Of a DNA stretch of 64,000 nt, positions 22,009 through 33,200 are shown in pieces. A program made the position numbers and the translations under genes. Where the stretch lies: NCBI GenBank assembly GCA_003013855.2, contig ML058387.1:4650001-4714000 (forward strand). Direction: 5' to 3'. The DNA comes from Liriodendron chinense (lineage: Eukaryota > Streptophyta > Magnoliopsida > Magnoliales > Magnoliaceae). The notes beneath the pieces are model-generated. The model did not search any database, was not told the origin of the DNA, and was given only the letters and a program-made list of their open reading frames with translations. Every line of letters starts with the position of its first letter. Within the stretch, counting starts at the first letter, position 1.

Positions 22009-24604
22009 GTCTGTGCATCTGTTATGGTGGATCCCTTCAGATTATCAGATTCAAGAAAACCCTATGGGCTGGATCTGAATAGTTCATTCATGGACATACT
22101 CTCCCAGAGCTAGGCCATCAATATCGAACATTAAGGTCTTGATCGGCCATGAATCTTCAAACCCTAACCATTGAGGGTTTCCGTCGATGGAGCCCTCAAA
22201 CCAGACAGCCGAATTTCGGCAAAGCTCGAAACAGGGCTTCCGTAGACAGGGGCCATTGGACGGCAATTTAAAAGGAAAAGGGGTGCGATCATACCAGAGA
22301 TTCGATGGCCGTCGACAATAACCGGAGATCAGAACAGAAGGCTTTCGAACAGGCCGTCGTCTGCTGTGAACCGCCAAAGCCACAATGGCTCCCATAGCCG
22401 TTGCAGCCTTACCGTCCGATGAGACTGCTATGGCTGCAGCCGGCATTAAGAGCGGCTCATCACCGCACGGTGGACTCCATGCCTGTAGTCTTCCAGTATC
22501 CATGCTGTTCACCGCTATGCGATGGAGCCGGCAGCTGAACCCTGCCATTCCGACGGGCAGTCACCGATTTGGGGAAGATGGCGAAGATCGAATCCATCAT
22601 GTCTTCTTCTCCAAATCCAGCTTCCGTCAGAAACAGCAGTGGAAGTCGGCATTATGGCCGGTCTTCAGAGAGAAGCCGGCAGCAGTTGCGGTTGTGGCTT
22701 GGGGTCGCATAGGGCTAGGGTTTTTTTTTACTCTTCCCTTTTGGCTTGCGGTCTAATTCCAGTCTTCAGGCCCCCTTTTGGTAATGTGTTCTAGACTGGA
22801 TGCTACCATCCAGCCGACACGTGTGAAGTCGCACGTAACTAGATGGGGCTCACCCAAAAAAAAAAAACAGATCGTTGGTGGGTCCAGCCACCAAGATCAG
22901 TAGTAAGAAGTGCCCACAGTGTTTGTTTATTAGATGGGCCATGTGTTAGCCATCCATCCTGCTGTTTCCCTGTGGTCACCATAAGTTTTGGACCTGATGT
23001 TACTGATCTGGTGTAGTGATAATGGCCAAAAGCCTAATTTGTTTCTAGTGTATATCCATCTTGTAGTAACGGGATTTAGCCTTGTTTCCTTTTCTATATG
23101 TTATCTGATGTATGTATCCTATTTGGGCCATTCTCTATATGGAAGTTCAGTATCCAAAACATGGGGACTATGATAAAAGGTCTTGATCTTAATCCTTCAT
23201 GTACCATGATGTAGGATCTAATCCTTCATCTGAATCAAGCCAAGCGTTAAGTTCAAACTTTAGATGCCCAATTTATATGCATATCATGTGGCATAACTTT
23301 GACTAAGCCCAGTTTTGGGCCCACACCCATTTAAGAACATGAAGGGCCACTAGCTTAAGGACGTGAGTCCATTTTTTAAAATCTATGTTTTGGGCCAGAT
23401 CTATGGGCCTATTTTCAGCATGCTTTGGCCAAATTTATGGGCCAGATTTTAGTATGTTTTGGCCAAGCCTTCTCCTTTAGGCATATTTTTTTTGTTTACT
23501 CTGCTATCTTAGATCTAGACTATCTATTTAGTTTAAAATGAGTATACAGTCTGGCTCATTTACTAGATGAATGATTTAGCATTTAGATTTTTTCATCATG
23601 TGGACCTTAAGTATCAGATTTGAACCGTCCATCTTATGGATTTTTTTTTTTTTTATGTAAGAATCTGATTGTCCACCTAAATTACGATAAATGTTCTATT
23701 TGGACCATACATCCTGTGAATGCTAAGTGTCAGACTTGGAATGCTCATTGTGATGTTCGAATCATATAGAGTCTTGATTCGGCTTAGTTGTGGGCACATT
23801 ACCTGTACTTTAGAGCTAACTTGATCCGTTGATTTAAAAGGAAATGGGTGAATGAAACTCAAATGTTGGTTTCGTTTCAGTTTCATCACATTTCAATGGT
23901 CAATGTCAACTACTAACTGAGCCAAATCGGACTATTTTAGATATTAATCCGTTGAGGGCAGGATTAAAGTGCAATCCTAAGTCTAAATTTTGTGAGATTG
24001 GATCTGATTGTGTTAGCCACCACAGTGACCTCAATTAGTGAAGATTTTCACAATTCTAGACTTGTAATATTGGGTTTAAAGGAGTGCATACAGTTGTGTT
24101 TGTTCCCCATGCAGATGGTGACGAAAACACAGACGTTCACCATTTTAGTAGGGATATGAACACATGATTGCAGTCCTGAGTCGAAAATCATGGAGTTGGA
24201 TCTGGTAGTACTAGCCACCACAGTGACCACTATCAGTGAAAATTTGCACGAATTCAGACTTCTAATGTTGGGATTAAGTTAAAAGGATTGCATACAGTTA
24301 CGTTCACGTCCAATGCAGACGGTGACGAAAACACAAACGATCACTACTTTAGTAAGGACATGAACACATGCAAACGGTGACGAAAACACAGACGATCACC
24401 GTTAGATTCCAGTTCAGGAGAACCATCTGCATGTTATGACTTCCACCCACAGGTGGAGTCATGATGATGTGGCCGATTCTCGCCAGGATTGATTATTTAG
24501 GCCCACATTCATCCTGGATAATTCAATTGAAGGCCCTCAATCAATTGAATGTTTATTCGCCTGAAACTTCATAATATAAAGTCTAATGTGAGTTTATTTT
24601 TCAG
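22009..24604. other. 2.6-kb leader of copia element 1, no recognised gene
   Basis: Unusually long for a copia leader. The ORFs at 22084-22548 (minus), 22385-22756 and 22522-22794 match no family I know and overlap one another. There is an AT-rich part at 23480-23900 and a tandem duplication at 23960-24405. Captured DNA is possible but not shown. Confidence 0.5.
23960..24405. repeat. Imperfect ~190-bp tandem duplication plus partial third unit
   Basis: AGCCACCACAGTGACC, GTGAARATTT.CACRAATTC, GCATACAGTT.YGTT and GACGGTGACGAAAACACA recur in order near 24015 and 24212. A partial third unit carries only the GACGAAAACACAGACGATCACC segment. Confidence 0.8.
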
Positions 24605-25497
24605 TTAACATTCCAAACAGCTATAATACAGTCCCCCTTCTGACCGGCTCCAACTACAACACATGGAAGGAGTCCATTGAGATTGTCCTGGGGTGTATGA
24701 AGTTGGACATTGCCCTGAGAGAGCCAGAACCTCCTAAGCCTTCATCTGAAAGCAAAGAAGAGGAAAAAGCTCATTATAAGGCCTGGACAGAGTCCAATAT
24801 AATGTGCCTTAAAATCATGAAGTACGCGATTTCAGAAGCCATGAAGGATGCCATGCCTAATACAGATAAGGCCAAAGACTTCCTGACCGAGATAGGCAAG
24901 CGTTTCACGAAATCAGAAAAGGCTGAACTATGTTCATTACTCAGCAAACTGATCCGTGCAACCTATAACGGTAAAGGAAACATAAGGGAATTCATTATAC
25001 AACAGATCCAAGTAGTATCCAAGATACGCAACTTAGGACTGAAATTTGATGATAATCAGCTTGTCTATCTGATCATGATCTCCCTGCCTCCTCAATACAG
25101 TACGTTCCAGGTGAATTTCAATACTATTAAGGACAAATGGATGTTGCATGAACTGATTTCTCAGTGCGTCCAAGAGGAGGAAAGGTTGGCTAAGCAAGGC
25201 ATCGTACATAATGTAAATTTCGTAACCCCAGGACAAGGGAGAAAATGGAAGAATAAGAAAAGGAAGCAGAATTCAGAAAAGGGTTCTTCGGATCCTACAG
25301 GTGGCAATCAGCCACAATCTAAAGGCAAAGCAAAGAAGAAAAGACGGGGTCCTGATGATGGATGCTTTTTCTGCAATAAGCCAGGACATCAGAAAAAGGA
25401 CTGCGAAGGCTTTAAAGCATGGTTGATAAAGAAAGGTAATCATCATGATCTTGTTTGTTTTGAAAGTAATCTAACTGAAGTATCTACAGATTCCTGA
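24605..25497 (+). CDS. Copia gag protein of element 1
   Basis: From M at 24697 there are 266 residues: a gag UBN2-type domain (EFIIQQIQVVSKIRNLG.., LISLPPQYSTFQ-like helices), a basic linker, and one CCHC zinc knuckle CFFCNKPGHQKKDC at residues 223-236 that packages RNA. The conserved gag N-terminus (TWKESIEIVLGCM) lies upstream of that Met in the same frame, back to 24605, but has no ATG before an in-frame stop at 24589. A splice acceptor (TTTATTTTTCAG) precedes 24605, and a 16-nt exon ATG..ACAG|GTATAT in the LTR (21894-21909) would join in phase. The spliced start is inference; the alternative is loss of the original start. Confidence 0.75.
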
Positions 25498-25814
25498 TAG
25501 ATAGACTATAGCACTTCTATTCACATATGCACTTCCATGCAGGATATACTACAGAGCCGAATGCCAACTGACACGGAGCAATCAGTGTGCGTTGGCAATA
25601 GGCGTAAAAGTGAACGTTGCGGCAGTAGGAGTCTACAGACTTAGATTAGCAAATGGCAATTATTAGACCAAGTAGATATTTTTATGTGCCTTTTATAAGG
25701 CGAAATTTAATTTTTTTTAATTTCCTTTTTAGTTAAATATGGATACCCTTTTAAATTTAAGAATGAAAGTTTTAATATTTACTTTGGCTTGAATTTAGTT
25801 GGCCATAATTATTT

Positions 25815-27050
25815 GTGAATGAGCTATATCAGTTGAACCTATATACCGCAAATGTTCTAAACATAAACTTGCAGCATAATAGAGTAGGAATAAAGAGAAT
25901 AAAGAGGAATGAAGTTTTCTCCATTTTATGGCATAGGCAATTAGGCCATATCTCTTGTGAGATAATGGAAAGGCTTGTGCGGGATGAAATACTTCAATCC
26001 TTGGATTTCTCTTATTTTAAACATTGTACAGATTGCATTAAGAGAAAACAGACTAGAATCAGGAAAAATGAACCAATAAAAAAAATGTAGTACTACTAGA
26101 AGTGATATATATATATATAGATATTTGTGGTCTATTCCCTATAGCCTCATGGAGTGAACACAAATAATTTATCACTTTTATAAACGTCTACTTTCACTAC
26201 AGATCCATGAACCTAATAAATGAGAAATCAGATTCTTCCTTTTGTGATACTTTCTTTATCATAGGCATTGAGATTCATAGGAATAGATCTCGAAGACTGC
26301 TTGATTTGTCACAGAGATCTTACATTGGTAGGATACTCGAGCGATTTGGCATGCAAAGTTGTTTTCATGCTTGATGACCTATAACTAAAGGTGACAAGTT
26401 CAGAAGTTTTTTCAGTGCCTTAAGAATGATTTAGAAAAGCATCGCATAAAGTAAATTCCGTACGCGTCAGCAGTGGGAGTATAATGTATGCTCAGTTCTG
26501 TACACGCCCGGATATTACTTTTATGGTTTGGAATATTGGGCAGATAACTGCAGAAAGCGTTACACTACCTGCAATGGACGAAAGACTTTAAACTCACCTA
26601 CAGAAAGCCGACCATCTGGATTTGGTCGATTATTCAGACGCAGATTATGCTGGCTGTGTCGACACAAGAAAGTCCACGTCCGATTACATTTCTTTCTTAT
26701 GAGTGGAGGAACTGTGTCTTGGAAAAGTGTATAACAATCCACCACAGCTTCATTCACTATAAAGGCAGAATTTGTCGCATGTCACGAAGCTACAAATCAG
26801 GCAGTGTGGCTACAGTGTTTTCTCATTGGTTTATGGGTCTTGGAGCACATCCCAAAAACCTATGAGAATATTTTTGTGACAGTTCAGTTGCGATACATTT
26901 CTCGTGCAATAGCGAGCACTCATCAAGGTCGAGGCATATCGACGTAAAGTATCATATTGTAAATGATAGAGTGCGAGATCATCAAGTGTCTATTAAGCTT
27001 TATCGATACTAAAGAGATCATAACTGATCCTTTCACTAAAGGGCTTCCTA
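25815..27050 (+). pseudogene. Broken copia pol remnant of element 1
   Basis: The GAG-pre-integrase module is recognisable (SILWHRQLGHISCEIMERL, then C..C, 25900-26050), followed by a few residues of integrase start. The sequence then jumps to the end of reverse transcriptase (RSYIGRILERFGMQSC) near 26300, so the integrase DDE core and the YVDD motif are deleted. RNase H pieces follow in shifting frames (YSDADYAGC-, TSDY.F, IKAEFVACHEA-, about 26620-26830), with stops. No functional pol can be made from it. Confidence 0.85.
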
Positions 27051-27570
27051 TGGAGCCATTTCAAGAGTATGTAGTGTCTATGGGAGTCATGACCTCGTAG
27101 ATACATTCAGTTAGTGGGAGTTTTCAGATTCAGTATAGATCTATTTTGTCCAGACACTCGTGGAGATCTCATATACTTTGATGATTCCATTTTTTGGTTT
27201 GTACTATTTATCTCATTTGGTGTGCACAATATATTTTGAGAATAGTAAAATTTCAGTATTATCTCATTGGAGATATCTTAAGAAAGCTCCTAGGACCTCT
27301 TGAAGGTAGGCACTTTCAATCACACTTGAGTGTAACCTTCATACCACACGACCATGTTCACAATCTACATCATTAAGATTGATGGTACTAGTGACCGTGA
27401 TTCGTCTCACTTCGCCTCAATTAATGTTGTGTAGACTACCACGATCCAGTATTACTAGTCTTGATGGACTAGATTGGAAAAGACGTTGTCCACAGAATCT
27501 GACATATTGGTTGACCACTTAAGTATAATTAAAATCCGTGACATTGAACAGTATGGCCCAAGTGGGAGAA

Positions 27571-28027
27571 TGTAAGTTTTCTATATAGTGGGCCGACTGA
27601 TCAATGGTCCAGATTTGAATACAGATGCAGATTCATGTGTGGACTGATCAGTGGACCCCACTACAGTCGTGATCTACAGAATTAAGAGGGGTTGCGCGTC
27701 TACACTGCCTGGGGCAGTATTGTAGTTGAACATGGATTCCTGATAGCCAAATTCGTGTGGAGCAAGGGTGGCAGTGTTTTGGTGGGTTTCAAACACTGCC
27801 ACACCCACTACAAACCCTATTTAAAGGGTGCTGGGTCCCCAATCCGGGATTACACTGAAAACAACTCCCATCTAAGGTTTTCTCTATAGCAATCCTAGGA
27901 GAGGAAGATCCAGATCTTCAATTCGAGATGGCCCACCAGACAGGTATGTGTTTATTCAGTTTATTAGATCTGCATATCCGATGCACAGCAAGGTCCTATG
28001 TATTCCGCAATAAAGAGTTTTCTTACA
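27571..28027 (+). repeat. 3' LTR of copia element 1
   Basis: 457 bp, matching the 5' LTR except at two positions (CCTAGGAG versus CCCAGGAG; GTATGTG versus GTATATG). Confidence 0.95.
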
Positions 28028-29110
28028 CTGCCCACTGAAACCCTCGGCAGATGGCCACTCCTCCAACTCCTATCAAACAACCATTTCACCAGCCATGATC
28101 GCAACACCAATCTTGAACCGTTCTTCACAACCCTTTCGAGCTGCACTCACCTAGAGGAGAGAGAGCATCGAATTGGCGGGAAATGCCTTGGAGGCCAATT
28201 GCTGACCGCCATCGATCAGCTCGGGGTCAACTTGTCAGGCATATATCTCCAAGACAACCGGATATTCGGGTCAATCCCACCCACCATAGGCAACCTCTCC
28301 AATCTCATAGTGCTCAACGTATCAAGCAACCTCCTAAATGGGACAATCCCAGACGAGATAGGCCAATTACAGAACCTGCAATGGCTAATCTTATCCAACA
28401 ATTCGTTGATTAGCCCAATTCCGCCGTCAATCGGACAGATTAATCCGTTGATGCAGCTCGATTTATCAAAAAATAGATTATCGAGCCAAGTCCCAGGTAG
28501 TCTAGGAAACCTTATCTTCCTCAGCGATCTTTTTCTTCAAGAAAACGAGCTTTCTGGAATCTCACCTTCTCTAGGAAGGTGCAAGTACTTAAAACAGGCT
28601 AGATGTATCTTTCAACAGGTTAACAACAATTACTAAAGAAATATTCGGACTAACCCACATGGGAATTTTCTTGAATCTTTCACACAATATTATAAATGGG
28701 CCATTGCCATTAGAGCTTAGCAAGATGGAAACTGTCCAGGAGATTGATCTATCGTCGAACCGTTTCCACAGCAGCATATTCCCTCAAATGGAGGGCTGCA
28801 TTGCCACTTGCATAATCAATTTCTCACATAATTCGCTTGAAGGGAAGCTTCCTAGTACGTTAGGATTGCTTCGGAACCTTGAATCACTCGACGTCTCCTA
28901 CAATTCATTATCTGGCGAGATCCCGATTGATCATGGGGGTTCCATTAATCTTGTTCAGCTGAACCTCTCATATAACGATTTCAATGGATCGATACCTACG
29001 AGCGAAAGGTTCATGAACTTCAGGAATCTCTCATTCCTTGGCAATCCACATATATGAGGATCAATTCCCGGTGTTGGTTTGCACGAAGAGGAAAAGATGG
29101 TTGATGTAGT
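28028..29110 (+). pseudogene. LRR pseudogene B, body
   Basis: Homologous to gene C from about residue 246 to the end of the ectodomain. Lesions seen: a 690-bp 5' deletion, the copia insertion at 21537, a 7-nt insertion at ~28155 compensated by a 1-nt loss 25 bp later, a +1 frameshift at ~28594 (AAAACAGG for GAACAGG), and TGT to TGA in the C-terminal cap at about 29055. Its 3' end (AAGAGGAAAAGATGGTTGATG, TGTAG) matches locus A rather than the kinase gene, so B descends from the LRR-only form. Confidence 0.9.
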
Positions 29111-29167
29111 TTGTTTGTATGTTTTCTCCCCTGTAGTATTGTAAGTATATTTTGAATTGAAAATAAG

Positions 29168-30184
29168 TGTTGGGTTTTTATTTAAATAAAAAAAATTTTT
29201 AATTAATTTCAAAAATAAAAGTTTATTTTTAATAAGTACATAAATATACTTATTATTAAAACTTTCCATAAAAGTTTAAATAGCTGGTTGGTAAGAGGAG
29301 GGGGTTTTGCTACTGGAACCAAGGTTCGAATCTCCACAAGGATGGTGCGAAGCACCGTCCGCGCACGCGCGCGTGGCGTGGGCTGTAAGGCTGCTTGGGC
29401 GCTTTTTGGCGCTTTATTAGGCGCACTTTGCACTTCGCACGTACGCATCGTCGCAAGGAGCTAGCCTTTTTGGCACTAACGCATCGTCGCAAGGAGCTGG
29501 CCTTTTTGGCACTAAGTACAATAAGGAGTGAACCTGGGTTAGGTCAGAGGTTGATTAAGACATTCTGTACATGTGACATTTGTGCCACGTGTCATACATG
29601 TGGCGGCAGTTATGCTGACTATGATCTGGATCCCACATAACAACAGTTTTAGGCTGTTGCATAACTGTTTTTGTTTGAAAAGATACAGAAATAACTGCCA
29701 CAAGAGAAAGGGTCATGTCCTTTCATGGCAGAATGTTTCTTGCATATGAAAGGGTGTGGATGTCTTGAAGAGGCACATGAGTCTCTCTAGAAAAGACACA
29801 ATGACCCTTCAATTGCTATATATCCTGGATATCATAATCCAGAAGAATGATGATTCTATCCATTTCTCTGATCAAGCCATCCTCTTTCAGTATTATAAGA
29901 TCTGACCTCTTACTGTGTTTTTTCTGGACGTATTTGAAGGCATATTGGTGTTATAACTAAAGATCTGTTTAACACTTAAATGTGCAAAGTTTTGTGTTAA
30001 AATTCGGATTGAGAGTTCATTGTATCCTGAAGACAATTTGCAGATTTCCTTCATTTGCACTTGCTGGAATTACCAGAAAAAGGGCAGCAAATCTGTCTTG
30101 AGAAATTGACTATTCAAGTCAAGCCTTGAACCTGATAGATCTGACTTGGCCGTGTACTAAATATACAGGAAGATATATACAACA
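29168..30184 (+). repeat. 5' LTR of copia element 2
   Basis: 1017 bp. An AT-rich head is followed by a GC-rich block (29330-29520) with two 36-bp direct repeats (29443-29478, 29479-29514) and a tRNA-like A/B-box pair at 29281-29334. Confidence 0.95.
29281..29334 (+). promoter_or_regulatory. tRNA-like A box and B box within the LTR
   Basis: TAGCTGGTTGGTAAGAGG resembles a tRNA D-arm / A box (TRGCNNAGTNGG) and GGTTCGAATCTCC, about 40 nt on, is a near-perfect B box. The same pair is in the 3' LTR at 34812-34866. No cloverleaf closes around it, so it is not a tRNA gene; a captured tRNA-derived retroposon head is likely. Confidence 0.6.
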
Positions 30185-30219
30185 TTCAAGACAGAATCTT
30201 CTTCTAATATTTAGTCACG

Positions 30220-33200
30220 ATGGAGGCAATTCATTCCATTCAAGTTATGAACCAAGACTTTGTTCGACTGGATCGTTTCGACGGCCAATTCTTCTCCAGA
30301 TGGCAGCAGAAGATGCTTTTCTTTCTGACAACTCTTAAGTTGTCCTACATCTTAGATGATGATCTGCATTCTCTGCCCGAGCCAAAAGACGACGACTCAG
30401 AACAAGTAAAGGCGGAACGGAAGAAAATGAAGGAGGACGATTTTCTGTGCAAAGGTCATATCCTAAACGCCCTCTCTAATTCCATATATAACTCGTACCG
30501 TAAAATATCCTCTGCTAAAGAACTGTGGACAAAGTTAGATCAAAAATATAAAACTGAAGAAGTCAGTACACAGAAATTTCTGATCGATAACTATATCCAT
30601 TTCAAGTTTAAAAATGATCAGCCAATTCTCTCCCAAGTAACTGAACTACTAAACTTGGTTGATGAATTGAAGATTGGTGGTATAGATCTTCCTGAAGAAT
30701 TCCTGGTCGGTGTAGTAATAACAAAATTACCCTCATCATGGTTTGATTATAAAAAGAAACTGAAACATGATGAGAAGAAGTACACTCTTGAAGGGCTTCA
30801 ACGACATCTTCGTATAGAAGAAGAGTCCAGAAACCGGGACAAGAGAGAAGATGCTTCAGAAAATCATTCAAAAGCAGATATAGTAGAAGAGGACAAGCCA
30901 AAATCTCAGAACTCTAAATCTATTCCTCCAAAGAAGAATCCAACTTTTAAGAAAAAGGGAAAGAAGAAAGGCAATTGTCACTTCTGCAACAAGCCAGGAC
31001 ACTACATAAAGGAATGTCGACACAGGAAGAAACAGTTGAAAGCTCAGGCTAATATGGCAGAAGACCAACTTGTAGCAATGGTTACTGAAGCCAACACAGT
31101 AATATCCGATAGTGGATGGTGGCTAGACACTGGAGCAACCATTCACATATCGAAGGACCGAAACATCTTCAAGACCTACGAAGGCACATCCAATGGGCAA
31201 GAGGTGAAGATGGGTAACAATGTTCGAGCGAATGTTGTTGGAAAAGGAACTGTGGAGCTTCAGTTTACATCAGGCAAAAGATTGATGCTAACAAATGTAT
31301 TACATGTACCTGATATGTCTAAAAATCTAGTATCAGGCGATCTTCTCAATAAGAGAGGATTCAAGTTAGCATATGAGTCTGATAAGTTAGTTATCACCAA
31401 GAATGGCATATTTGTAGGCAAAGGATACTCATGTAATGGTATGATTAAATTGAATATCAATAATAATAATGATACTTCTGTTTATATAGTGGATTCAGCA
31501 TCTTTATGGCATGCTAGGTTAGGCCATGTTAATTATCATTCAATAAAAAGAATGATGATTTTAGGACTTATACCAAAGCATGAAATAAAACTAGAAGGAA
31601 AATGTGATGTATGTGCCCATTCTAAAATAACTAGAAAACCATTTGCAAGTGGCATTAGAAAAACTCAAACCTTAGAATTAATACATTCTGATATTTGTGA
31701 TTTAAATAATACCTTAACTCGTGGTGGAAAGAGGTATTTTATCACATTTATCAATGATTTCACTAGATTTTCCTACGTGTACTTGATAAAATCTAAAGAT
31801 CAAGCCTTTGAAATGTTTAAACTATATAAGGCCGAAGTGGAAAATCAGTTAAATCTTAAGATTAAAGCCCTTAGAAGTGATAGAGGAGGTGAGTACTCAT
31901 CTAATGAATTCAATGACTTCTGTGAATCAAATGGTATAATCCATGAATTTACAGCTCCTTATACACCTCAACAGAATGGCCTAGTAGAACGCAAAAATAG
32001 GACATTGGTTGAAATGATCAACTGTATGATATCAAATTCTAGATTACCATTGAATTTGTGGGGGGAAGCATTGTTAACAGCAAACCGTATCCTAAATGCT
32101 ATCCCACACAAAAAATTGGATCTCTCCCCATATGAATTGTGGAAAAAGAAAAAACCAAGTTTTCATTACTTTAAAGTATGGGGAAGTGTAGCAGAAGTCA
32201 GAATAATTGATTCTAAAAGACCCAAGTTAGGTCCTAGAGGAATCAAGTGTGCTTTTGTGGGTTATGCAACTCATAGTCCCGTATATAGATTTCTGGTTCT
32301 AGAACAATCCAATTTTGCTGACAAAAATATGATTATAGAATCTAGAGATGCCATATTCTTTGAAAATATAGTATATAAAGACTATATGAATGATCATACG
32401 AAAAGTCAGGTGAATGAAAATAAAGTAGAACCAATGATTGAAAAATCTAGTATCATTCTTGATAAATCTAAAGTTCATCCAGAAGGAAATGAACCAAGAA
32501 GATCGAAAAGGACAAGAAAAGAAACATCTTTTGGCCCAGATTTCTATCTGTTTCTTGTAGAAGGGGATAGAAATGAAATAAAAAAGCAAATCACTATACC
32601 ATTAAATATTGAAAGTGATCCTTTAACACTTAGTGAAGCTCTCTCATCTCCTGATACACAGTTTTGGAGGGAAGCCATTGACGATGAAATGGATTCCATA
32701 GTCTCAAATAACACTTGTTGTTTGGTCGATCTTCCACCTGGTTCAAAGCCTATCGGATGTAAATGGATTTTCAAGAGAAAGTTAAATCCTGATGGAACCA
32801 TAAATAAGTTTAAAGCTCGATTGGTAGCCAAAGGCTTTAGACAAAAAGAAGGTATCGATTTCTTCGATACATATGCTCCTGTTGCTCGTATATCTACCAT
32901 TAGGACTCTAATTGCTCTTGCAGCAATTCACCGCCTAGTAATCCATCAAATGGATGTTAAAACGGCATTTTTAAATGGTGATCTAGATGAGGAAGTCTAT
33001 ATGGAACAACTTGAGGGATTTGTTCAACCTGGGCAAGAGAAGAAAGTGTGTAAATTGGTCAAATCTCTCTATGGGCTCAAGCAAGCTCCTAAGCAATGGC
33101 ATGAGAAGTTTGACCAAGTAGTGCAATCTAATGGTTTTAGAGTAAACCAAGCAGATAAGTGCATATATATCAAAGGTCAAATCATTATCTGCTTATATGT

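Larger units (their letters stand above)
21537..28027 (+). mobile_element. Young Ty1/copia element 1 (non-autonomous), TSD CTGCC
   Basis: Two 457-bp LTRs (21537-21993 and 27571-28027) start TGTAAG and end CTTACA. Perfect CTGCC duplications flank it (21532-21536, 28028-28032). I count two differences between the LTRs by eye. The primer site TTGGTATCAGAGAC (21995-22008) is the initiator-Met type, and a purine tract AAGTGGGAGAA precedes the 3' LTR. Gag is open, but pol lacks most of integrase and the reverse transcriptase core and has stops. It sits inside LRR pseudogene B. Confidence 0.95.

Noticed and set aside
22084..22756. Opposed and overlapping ORFs of 154, 123 and 90 codons
   Set aside because: They overlap in different frames of the copia leader and match no family; kept only as an unexplained region.
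29281..29334. Functional tRNA gene
   Set aside because: A and B boxes are present but no acceptor stem or anticodon arm could be paired.
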